Below, piece by piece: positions 1 through 5,127 of a DNA stretch of 5,127 nt. Source of the stretch: Gammaproteobacteria bacterium. GTDB lineage: Bacteria; Pseudomonadota; Gammaproteobacteria; UBA6429; Thiohalophilaceae. The stretch's first letter is position 1. Every line of letters begins with the position of its first letter. The stretch is taken from the NCBI GenBank assembly GCA_030593785.1, contig JAUVGM010000198.1, positions 1-5,127 on the forward strand, read 5' to 3'. The translations under genes were made by a program, and so were the position numbers. Under the pieces are notes generated by a model. The model saw only the letters and a list, made by a program, of their open reading frames with translations. It made no database searches and was not told the origin of the DNA.

Positions 1-1745
1 AACAAAAGATTGTTGATCTACTGATAGATCAACATGGTACCGGCCGGGTTTTATTTCGAAATACCCGTCATGCAATCAAGGGATTTCCTGAACGACGTGC
101 AAATGGATATGCCCTGGATGCAAGTGAAGCATATTCTTCGACATTTGGAAAAATATTTACCTCCAAAGAAAAGAAGCAACAATTCTCTCTCGACTTCAAG
201 CGCTCTTATGCAGAACTTATGCTTACTCCGGAGATTGCCTATCAGTCTTTAAAAGACTTAGGGATATCCATTCTTAAAGATGCACCACACTGGATAACCT
301 TTGATCCACGCGTAAACTGGATTATTAATTTACTGAAAGAATTAAAACATAAAAAAGTTTTGGTTATTTGTGCGCATGCGCAGACCGCACTTGAACTGGA
401 AGATTTATTAAAAAACAAACACGCGATACGTGCATCAGTATTCCACGAAAACCTTAGCATTATTGAACGTGATCGTGCCGCAGCTTATTTTGCAGATGAA
501 GAACTCGGTGCTCAGGTACTTATTTGTTCTGAAATAGGTAGCGAAGGTCGTAACTTCCAGTTCTCACATAATCTTGTCTTATTTGACCTGCCCTTAAACC
601 CGGACTTACTCGAACAACGTATTGGTCGTCTTGATCGCATAGGGCAAAAAGAAATTATTCAGATTCACATCCCCTATATAAAAGAATCGGCACAGGAAAT
701 TTTATTTCACTGGTATAAGGAAGGCTTAAATGCATTTGCACAAACCTGTCCTGCCGGACAAGGCATGGTGGCTCAACTTGGTAATGAATTAAATAGTCAA
801 CTCGAACAGGCAACGTATAATATTGATAATGTTATTACCTTGCTCGATAAAGCAAAACCTCTATATACCGAGTTAAATAATGAATTGCAAAAAGGACGAG
901 ATCGATTATTGGAAATGAATGCTTTCCGTAAGCCTGTAGCAGAAAAATTAGTTCATGCTATTCATGAGATTGAAGATAATAATATACTTGAAGATTATAT
1001 GATGCGTGTATGCGATACCTATGGTGTTGATCAAACCGATCATAGTTCTCACAGTTACGTTCTTCACCCCGGAAACCATATGTTAACTCCCCATTTCCCT
1101 GAACTTCCGGATGATGGAGTAACTATAACATTCGATCGTGAAACTGCTTTAGTTCATGAAGACAGATTATTCATGAGCTGGGAACATCCCATGGTCACAG
1201 GTGTTATGGATATGGTGTCTGAAGGTGAACATGGTAATGTTGCTTTTAGTATTATAAAAAATAGAAAATTTAAAACCGGCACCGTGCTTCTTGAAATGTT
1301 ATTTGTTGTTCAATGTATAGCGCCATTAAATTTACAAGTAGATCGGTTTATGCCCGCTCAATTAATTCGTCTGCTAATGGATAAAGATAATACGGATTAC
1401 AGTGACGATATAAGTTTTGAACACTGTAAGAGCCTTGTCCCATCAATTGATGCTCATACCTGCCAGCAAATTGTCGCAGGCCATCGAGAAAATTTAAGAA
1501 CAATTATTGCACATGCAGAATCTCAACTATCACAAAACATGCCAACATTAATATCTTCTGCAAAAGAACAGGTTGAAGAACAGTTAGGAGAACAAATTTC
1601 ACGTTTGCGTTCACTACAACAAACAAATCCTAATGTACGTGACGATGAAATTAAACAATTATCTGACGAACAAGATCAGTTACTTGAATACATTCAACAT
1701 CCACAATTAAGGCTTGATGCTTTGAGATTGATTATTGCGGGGTAA
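1..1745 (+). CDS. rapA: RNA polymerase-associated ATPase RapA (HepA), 5'-truncated by the window edge
   Basis: RapA is a Swi2/Snf2-family ATPase that binds RNA polymerase and helps release stalled or post-termination complexes so the enzyme can be reused. The reading frame is open from the first complete codon at 3, giving 580 visible residues; the family is about 970, so roughly 375-390 N-terminal residues (Tudor-like domains, Walker A, DEAH box) lie upstream. Visible residues 11-22 (HGTGRVLFRNTR) match the RapA region after the first RecA lobe. The second lobe follows: KVLVICAH at about 118-125, SEIGSEGRNFQ at 176-186, and motif VI QRIGRLDRIGQ at 205-215 with its arginine fingers. The RapA-specific C-terminal part ends in NPNVRDDE and LRLDALRLII, as in E. 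coli. The ATG at 219 is internal, not the start, because homology continues upstream without a break. No frameshift is seen. The family call is very secure. Confidence 0.97.
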   Translation, partial: QKIVDLLIDQHGTGRVLFRNTRHAIKGFPERRANGYALDASEAYSSTFGKIFTSKEKKQQFSLDFKRSYAELMLTPEIAYQSLKDLGISILKDAPHWITFDPRVNWIINLLKELKHKKVLVICAHAQTALELEDLLKNKHAIRASVFHENLSIIERDRAAAYFADEELGAQVLICSEIGSEGRNFQFSHNLVLFDLPLNPDLLEQRIGRLDRIGQKEIIQIHIPYIKESAQEILFHWYKEGLNAFAQTCPAGQGMVAQLGNELNSQLEQATYNIDNVITLLDKAKPLYTELNNELQKGRDRLLEMNAFRKPVAEKLVHAIHEIEDNNILEDYMMRVCDTYGVDQTDHSSHSYVLHPGNHMLTPHFPELPDDGVTITFDRETALVHEDRLFMSWEHPMVTGVMDMVSEGEHGNVAFSIIKNRKFKTGTVLLEMLFVVQCIAPLNLQVDRFMPAQLIRLLMDKDNTDYSDDISFEHCKSLVPSIDAHTCQQIVAGHRENLRTIIAHAESQLSQNMPTLISSAKEQVEEQLGEQISRLRSLQQTNPNVRDDEIKQLSDEQDQLLEYIQHPQLRLDALRLIIAG

Positions 1746-1756
1746 GTATTGTTTAT

Positions 1757-1818
1757 GTAGGTCGGGCTCGCCGTGCTCAACAAAATAATATCTTAAATAG
1801 AGAGTGTCAGCCCGACGC
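1757..1818 (+). repeat. REP-like palindrome, split copy (left partner of an inverted pair)
   Basis: GTAG at 1757-1760 is followed by GTCGGGCT (1761-1768); the matching arm AGCCCGAC lies at 1809-1816 and is followed by GC. A GTAG tetranucleotide ahead of a GC-rich palindrome is the hallmark of REP elements mobilised by RAYT (TnpA-REP) transposases. Here the arms are separated by 40 AT-rich bases instead of a few. Alternatively the first arm pairs locally with GCTCAAC at 1775-1781 (one mismatch, one wobble), and 1809-1818 is then a separate half element. It starts 11 bases after the rapA stop codon. No RAYT gene is in the window. Confidence 0.7.
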
Positions 1819-1923
1819 GGTAATTAGACAACTACAAAATTATTAAATAATAACCAATAACTAAATAATCATAGATTTTGTTATGCACGTTATAACTTAA
1901 TATTGTTCATTTATTATGTCGCA

Positions 1924-1947
1924 GCGTCGGGCTGAAGCCCGACCTAC
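1924..1947 (-). repeat. REP-like palindrome, intact copy (right partner of an inverted pair)
   Basis: GTCGGGCTGAAGCCCGAC (1926-1943) is a perfect 8-base-pair palindrome with a two-base centre, in practice a 7-bp stem with a TGAA loop. On the minus strand it is headed by GTAG (1947-1944), the REP signature. It inversely matches the copy at 1757-1818 both outside (GTAGGTCGGGCT against AGCCCGACCTAC, 12 of 12) and inside (AGCCCGACGC against GCGTCGGGCT, 10 of 10), so the two form a BIME-like pair. It begins 5 bases beyond the stop of the minus-strand gene and could stabilise the 3' ends of both convergent transcripts. It lacks the T-tract of an intrinsic terminator. Confidence 0.8.
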
Positions 1948-1952
1948 GAAAA

Positions 1953-2468
1953 TCAGTTTACCTTAGAATATTCGGACACTCTGTATAAAAACTTTTTTCT
2001 CACCTTAGCATCTAAAAAATCATCCTCATCAATAACAGGAAGTGATGGCAGTCTATTTAGAATAGCCGCAACATAAACACCTTGCCCTTTTCTTTCATAT
2101 TGTCCTTGCGTATTCAAAACTTTTACATTTTTAATACCACAACTCGGTGAATTCTTTTTAAAAATATAGCCACAAATATCCGGATAAATTTCAACAACCT
2201 CATTCCCATATTGAGTTAATGGTTTTGTCATATTGCATTCCGGATTATCAATGCCAACCACTTGTATACCACCTTCATCATCCACTAAATGGATTGGTGC
2301 TCGAGGTACGCCCATCCCTACCGCCATTTCAGGACATAATGAAATAAGGTTATAATTCAGGGAAAGTACTTGTGTAATATATTTAATATGTTTATCTGTA
2401 CCGTCGTAACGAACAGATTCACCCAACAAACAACTACTAACCGCTATTTTTATTTTATTGATTTGCAT
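1953..2468 (-). CDS. DUF523 / TudS-family protein, putative [4Fe-4S] thiouracil desulfurase
   Basis: This 171-residue protein is a stand-alone DUF523 domain, the fold found at the N-terminus of E. coli YbgA, here without the DUF1722 extension. Characterised family members (TudS) remove sulfur from 2-thiouracil using a [4Fe-4S] cluster held by three cysteines with a free iron site. The expected residues are present: SSCLLG with C13, VRYDG (19-23), CPE with C45 and E47, GVPR (53-56), and SPSCG (107-111) with C110. No signal peptide or membrane segment is seen, so it should be cytosolic. The ATG at 2468 is the only good start, since a stop codon lies two codons upstream; the AGGA before it leaves just one base of spacing, so ribosome binding looks poor. 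The gene converges with rapA and diverges from the TauE-like gene 21 bases away. Family assignment is secure; the actual substrate is inference. Confidence 0.88.
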   Translation of the reverse strand: MQINKIKIAVSSCLLGESVRYDGTDKHIKYITQVLSLNYNLISLCPEMAVGMGVPRAPIHLVDDEGGIQVVGIDNPECNMTKPLTQYGNEVVEIYPDICGYIFKKNSPSCGIKNVKVLNTQGQYERKGQGVYVAAILNRLPSLPVIDEDDFLDAKVRKKFLYRVSEYSKVN

Positions 2469-2489
2469 ATCCTATAAAACTGAATCCTG

Positions 2490-3224
2490 ATGATTGAAAC
2501 ACTTACATACACACAATACAGTTTAGCACTGTTTATTCTAGTTCTTGCTTATACCTTTCGGGGTGTTACCGGTTTTGGATCCGGCTTAATATCCATTCCA
2601 TTGCTTGCCTTATTTTTACCATTAACCTTTATTGTTCCTTTTATTGGCTTACTCGATATGTCTGCATCCATCCTTCATATTACTCACACACGTCAACATA
2701 TTGCATGGAAAGTAATCCTACGGGCTATTCCCTTTGCTGTGCTGGGCGTTACCTTTGCTTTATTCATTATAAAATCGATCAATACATTAATCCTGGTGAA
2801 AGCTTTAGGCATATTTATTATCTTATTTGCTATTTATAGTTTGATCTCGCCTGCATTAAAGAAAAATGACTCTTTCATTTGGCCTGTCTTTGCCGGTTTT
2901 TTTGGCAGTCTTATTGGAACGCTATTTGGAACAGGCGGTCCTTTTTACGTATTTTATTTCCAATTACAAAAATTGGATAAAAGCGTATTCCGTGCAACCT
3001 GTGCTGCTGTTTTTCTTGTTGATGGCCTTATCCGTGCGGTTGGTTTTACCCTTTCAGGATTTTACACATCCACTGTTTTACTTAATATCTTATATTCTTT
3101 GCCGATTATGTTCTTTGCCATGTACATTGGTAACCACTTACATACCAACATCACCCAGCGAGCGTTCCAAAAGGCAATTGGAGTTTTTCTGATTTTTAGC
3201 GGGTTTGCACTTTTGTTTAAATAA
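2490..3224 (+). CDS. TauE/SafE-family membrane permease (putative sulfite or organosulfur exporter)
   Basis: The 244-residue product is strongly hydrophobic, with about eight likely membrane segments (roughly 10-22, 33-55, 75-95, 100-119, 130-157, 165-190, 195-213, 227-243). It shows the duplicated glycine-rich motifs of the TauE/SafE (COG0730) family: FRGVTGFGSGLISIP (23-37) in the first half and GTLFGTGGPFYVFY (143-156) in the second. Members export sulfite, sulfoacetate or related anions, although most are uncharacterised. Length is normal for the family. The ATG at 2490 directly precedes the first membrane segment and the next methionine is far inside (residue 57), so this start is preferred although no clear Shine-Dalgarno is seen. 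It diverges from a TudS-family gene 21 bases away, which hints at a role in moving a sulfur compound or desulfuration product. Family assignment is firm; substrate is unknown. Confidence 0.88.
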   Translation: MIETLTYTQYSLALFILVLAYTFRGVTGFGSGLISIPLLALFLPLTFIVPFIGLLDMSASILHITHTRQHIAWKVILRAIPFAVLGVTFALFIIKSINTLILVKALGIFIILFAIYSLISPALKKNDSFIWPVFAGFFGSLIGTLFGTGGPFYVFYFQLQKLDKSVFRATCAAVFLVDGLIRAVGFTLSGFYTSTVLLNILYSLPIMFFAMYIGNHLHTNITQRAFQKAIGVFLIFSGFALLFK

Positions 3225-3329
3225 ATGGCCATTGCGGTGAGCCTTTAGCTGCGAGTAAAACACGGCAGGATTGCCCGGAAATTCAAAAAAACAACTACAT
3301 AACTCAGTAAGATTTCCATGCTATCGCTC
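3225..3329. other. Non-coding stretch with no recognised element
   Basis: This is the first part of the 335-base gap between the TauE-like gene and phoB. I see no credible gene. A weak stem (GGCA at 3274-3277 pairing with TGCC at 3282-3285) is not followed by a T-run, so it is not a convincing terminator. The rest of the gap holds the 63-base repeats and the phoB control region, listed separately. Confidence 0.5.
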
Positions 3330-3392
3330 GATGCCAGAACATGTAGAACATGTTAGGGTAATACTGACGAAACGCGCAGCGGTTCATTAAGT
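3330..3392. repeat. 63-base tandem repeat, copy 1
   Basis: It runs from GATGCCAGAAC to GGTTCATTAAGT and abuts copy 2 with no gap. Copies match at 56 of 63 positions. This copy contains a perfect 7-bp hairpin (AACATGT at 3338-3344, loop AGA, ACATGTT at 3348-3354). A second stem has one A-G mismatch (GAAACGC at 3369-3375, loop GCA, GCGGTTC at 3379-3385). The family is not one I can name; it may be a REP-like or MITE-like dispersed element. Orientation is arbitrary. Confidence 0.85.
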
Positions 3393-3455
3393 GATGCCAG
3401 AACGTGCGGAGCAGGTTAGGGTAATGCTGACGAAACGCGTAGCGGTTCATTAAGT
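3393..3455. repeat. 63-base tandem repeat, copy 2
   Basis: This is the second unit of the tandem pair, ending 31 bases before the Pho box. It keeps both hairpins: AACGTGC (3401-3407) with GCAGGTT (3411-3417), now carrying one G-G mismatch, and GAAACGC (3432-3438) with GCGGTTC (3442-3448), loop GTA. Relative to copy 1, two of the seven differences fall in the three-base loops and two compensate each other in the stem (T:A to C:G). Confidence 0.85.
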
Positions 3456-3486
3456 GCAATGACTCGGATTTATGTTCACAATGCAA

Positions 3487-3504
3487 CTGTAATGAATCTG
3501 TAAC
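3487..3504 (+). promoter_or_regulatory. Pho box (PhoB binding site) upstream of phoB
   Basis: Two 7-base direct half-sites, CTGTAAT (3487-3493) and CTGTAAC (3498-3504), are separated by the AT-rich GAAT. They match the consensus CTGTCAT-N4-CTGTCAT with 11-base periodicity. A weaker third half-site, CTCTGCT (3509-3515), follows at the same spacing. PhoB dimers bind such tandem sites in place of a -35 element. Lying just upstream of phoB itself, it indicates positive autoregulation under phosphate starvation, as in E. coli. Confidence 0.87.
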
Positions 3505-3514
3505 ATAACTCTGC

Positions 3515-3520
3515 TTTAAT
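3515..3520 (+). promoter_or_regulatory. Probable -10 element of the phoBR promoter
   Basis: TTTAAT begins 10 bases after the second Pho half-site, the usual geometry for a sigma-70 promoter activated by PhoB. There is no good -35 hexamer, which is expected when PhoB replaces it. Transcription would start near 3527, leaving a leader of about 33 bases before the phoB ATG. The exact start is inferred. Confidence 0.6.
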
Positions 3521-3535
3521 ACCATTTATGATAAA

Positions 3536-3551
3536 CACATCGATTTATGTG
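3536..3551 (+). other. Small hairpin in the phoB leader
   Basis: CACAT (3536-3540) can pair with ATGTG (3547-3551) around a six-base loop, ending 8 bases before the phoB ATG, where a Shine-Dalgarno would sit. The purine-rich GAAAG at 3551-3555 is the only ribosome-site candidate and is weak. A 5-bp AT-rich stem may be chance. Confidence 0.25.
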
Positions 3552-3559
3552 AAAGAAAA

Positions 3560-4255
3560 ATGACAAGTGAAAATGATTACATTTTAGTGGTAGATGATGA
3601 ACGCACTATTCGCGATATGGTTTGCATGGCGCTGTCTCAAGAGCGATTTCAATGGAAAGAAGCTAGTGATGCACATAAAGCTGAAGTAATAATAAAACAG
3701 CACCTCCCCGAACTTATTTTACTCGACTGGATGATGCCAGGTATGAGTGGTATCGATTTTGCGAGAAAGCTACGTCGTCATCCTGACACCATGAATATTC
3801 CAATTATTATGCTGACAGCAAAAGCTGAAGAAAATAATGTCATTCAAGGGCTAGAAAGTGGTGCCGATGATTACCTCGTGAAACCTTTTTCTCCACGAGA
3901 ACTAATTGCGCGTATTAAATCTCTTTTGCGGCGAAGTAAAATAGAAAGCTCTCAAGATATAATCAATATCAACAACCTTATGCTTGATACTTCTTCATTC
4001 CGAGTTGAAGGAAATGGTCAAACCATTGACCTTGGACCTACCGAATTCAAACTGCTACGATTTTTTATGGAAAACCCTGAACGTGTATTCAGTCGAGAAC
4101 AGGTACTAAATAATGTTTGGGGCGACAATGTCTATGTTGAAGAGCGTACTGTTGATGTGCATATTCGTCGACTACGCAAAGCTCTTGAAACAACAGGGCA
4201 CCAAGAGCTAGTTCAAACTGTACGCGGTGCAGGATATCGTTTATCCAATAAATAA
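3560..4255 (+). CDS. phoB: Phosphate regulon response regulator PhoB
   Basis: PhoB is the OmpR-type transcription activator of the phosphate-starvation regulon; once phosphorylated by PhoR it binds Pho boxes and recruits sigma-70 RNA polymerase. The 231-residue length fits the family (229 in E. coli). Receiver domain, about 7-125: acidic pocket D12-D13, phospho-acceptor D56 in LLDWMMPG, T86, the Y105 switch residue and K108 in KPFSP. Winged-helix DNA-binding domain, about 134-229: GPTEFKLLRFFM (159-170), SREQVLNNVWG (178-188), the recognition helix in RTVDVHIRRLRKALE (196-210), and the wing QTVRGAGYRL (219-228). These segments are nearly identical to E. coli PhoB. The ATG at 3560 places the receiver at the expected offset. 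A Pho box lies 55 bases upstream and phoR follows 12 bases downstream, so the two form one autoregulated operon. Confidence 0.97.
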   Translation: MTSENDYILVVDDERTIRDMVCMALSQERFQWKEASDAHKAEVIIKQHLPELILLDWMMPGMSGIDFARKLRRHPDTMNIPIIMLTAKAEENNVIQGLESGADDYLVKPFSPRELIARIKSLLRRSKIESSQDIININNLMLDTSSFRVEGNGQTIDLGPTEFKLLRFFMENPERVFSREQVLNNVWGDNVYVEERTVDVHIRRLRKALETTGHQELVQTVRGAGYRLSNK

Positions 4256-4267
4256 TGGATTTTTTTT

Positions 4268-5127
4268 ATGTTACCGCAACAAAAAAATGAAATAACCTAC
4301 CTCAGCATGATTGTTATCACCAGCATTTTTGTTGGTTATGTATTTGATCAAATAATCCTTTTTGTCATGCTAGCGTTGTTTGGTTACATTTTTTTTATGC
4401 TCAAAAACCTCTTCAAGTTACATAACTGGATATCGGATAGAAAAAAAGAATTACCGGATGCTCATGGTTATTGGGGTGAGATATTCAACGAACTCTACCT
4501 TTTAGAAAAACAAAAGAAAAAACAACAAAAATTACTTTCTACCGCCTTATCACGTTTTAAAAAAGCAGCAGAAGCCCTTCCCGATGGTGTGGTGATACTA
4601 AGCCAAAACAATGAAATTGAATGGGTTAACCCTATTGCTACTTCCGTATTAGGTATCAGTTATCCAAAAGATAGTGGACAAAAAATTAACAACCTCATTC
4701 GTCACCCTAGCTTTCAACATTACTTAGACAGGAGTAATTACAGCAAATCTATAACGCTGCCCTCTCCCTCAAAAACAGATAAAACCTTAACCATTCAGAT
4801 CATTCCTTTTGGTTACAAACAAAAAATGATTTTTTGTCGTGATATTTCCCACATTACTAAATTAGAAGAAATGCGTACTAATTTCGTATCAAATGTTTCA
4901 CATGAAATGCGCTCACCATTAACAGTATTAACCGGTTATTTAGAAATGTTTTCAGATAAAAAAACTATCGATGAAAAGAGTTTTAAATTAGGCGTTGATA
5001 ACATGTATCAGCAAGCAATTCGCATGCAACGCCTTGTGACTGATCTATTAGCTTTATCTAAAATGGAAACCGCTCCTGTTGAACACACTAAGCTAGTTAA
5101 TGTATCTCCTCTTCTCATTAGCTTAAA
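4268..5127 (+). CDS. phoR: Phosphate regulon sensor histidine kinase PhoR, 3'-truncated by the window edge
   Basis: PhoR is the inner-membrane kinase and phosphatase that controls PhoB in response to the PstSCAB-PhoU phosphate signal. The first 286 residues are visible; the family has about 430, so the ATP-binding domain (N, G1 and G2 boxes) is beyond the window. Residues 11-29 and 31-48 form two membrane segments with almost no periplasmic loop, typical of PhoR. A basic linker (50-90) leads to a PAS domain (about 95-195; ALPDGVVIL at 103-111, GISYPKDSGQKI at 129-140). The dimerisation helix carries phospho-acceptor H212 in NVSHEMRSPLTVLTGYLEM (209-227), close to E. coli PhoR. The start at 4268 matches the homologous N-terminus (ML...); GGA at 4257-4259 is a plausible ribosome site 8 bases before it. 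An out-of-frame ATG at 4255 overlaps the phoB stop. Recognition is secure. Confidence 0.95.
   Translation, partial: MLPQQKNEITYLSMIVITSIFVGYVFDQIILFVMLALFGYIFFMLKNLFKLHNWISDRKKELPDAHGYWGEIFNELYLLEKQKKKQQKLLSTALSRFKKAAEALPDGVVILSQNNEIEWVNPIATSVLGISYPKDSGQKINNLIRHPSFQHYLDRSNYSKSITLPSPSKTDKTLTIQIIPFGYKQKMIFCRDISHITKLEEMRTNFVSNVSHEMRSPLTVLTGYLEMFSDKKTIDEKSFKLGVDNMYQQAIRMQRLVTDLLALSKMETAPVEHTKLVNVSPLLISL

Noticed and set aside
219..221. ATG as the start of a short RapA-like protein
   Set aside because: The frame is open back to position 3 with clear RapA sequence, so this methionine is internal and the gene is cut only by the window edge.
34..252. Plus-strand 72-residue open frame
   Set aside because: It is out of frame with rapA, whose homology runs continuously from position 3 through this region.
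242..460. Minus-strand 72-residue open frame
   Set aside because: It lies wholly antisense to the conserved helicase region of rapA and looks like no known protein.
1924..1947. Intrinsic terminator for rapA or the DUF523 gene
   Set aside because: The stem is strong but neither strand has a T-run after it, and the GTAG head fits a REP element better. It may still help define 3' ends.
1757..1947. MITE or insertion-sequence remnant with target-site duplication
   Set aside because: Flanking bases (TTTAT on the left, GAAAA on the right) show no direct duplication, and no transposase remnant lies between the arms.
2866..3192. Plus-strand 108-residue open frame with hydrophobic stretches
   Set aside because: It is a frame-shifted shadow of the TauE/SafE gene; the hydrophobicity comes from the T-rich membrane-segment codons.
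3330..3455. Possible CRISPR-like array
   Set aside because: There are only two units, they abut with no spacers, and no cas genes are present.
3304..3525. Minus-strand 73-residue open frame with a 21-residue internal repeat
   Set aside because: It is produced by the 63-base tandem repeat, whose period is a multiple of three. The seven base differences between copies cause six amino-acid changes, the opposite of protein conservation. It also starts inside the phoB promoter region and has no recognisable domain.

Overview
The window looks like chromosomal DNA of an AT-rich gammaproteobacterium. The basis is a RapA and a PhoB/PhoR pair that resemble their Enterobacteria counterparts along their whole visible length, GTAG-headed REP palindromes, and a canonical Pho box. 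A lineage within the class cannot be fixed from the sequence; a marine, Thiotrichales-like or similar low-GC group is only a guess.

Layout. (1) Positions 1-1745 hold the C-terminal ~580 residues of RapA (HepA), the Swi2/Snf2 ATPase that recycles RNA polymerase; its start lies outside the window. (2) Positions 1746-1952 separate the convergent 3' ends of rapA and the next gene. They hold two inverted REP-like palindromes, one of them split by about 40 bases. (3) Positions 1953-2468 (minus) encode a stand-alone DUF523/TudS-family protein with its three cysteines, probably a [4Fe-4S] desulfurase. (4) Divergent from it, only 21 bases away, 2490-3224 (plus) encode a TauE/SafE-family membrane permease. 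The pairing suggests, but does not prove, a small sulfur-handling module. (5) Positions 3225-3559 are non-coding. They contain two exactly abutting copies of a 63-base structured repeat, then a Pho box and -10 element. (6) Positions 3560-4255 encode the phosphate response regulator PhoB. After 12 bases comes its sensor kinase PhoR (4268 to beyond the window end), as one operon.

Functionally, phoBR is an autoregulated phosphate-starvation switch: PhoR phosphorylates PhoB, which binds the Pho box upstream of its own gene. RapA is unrelated housekeeping. No defence system, integrase, transposase, tRNA, rRNA or CRISPR array is visible. The least explained elements are the 63-base tandem repeat, whose differences track its predicted hairpins, the split REP, and the tight TudS/TauE divergent pair.
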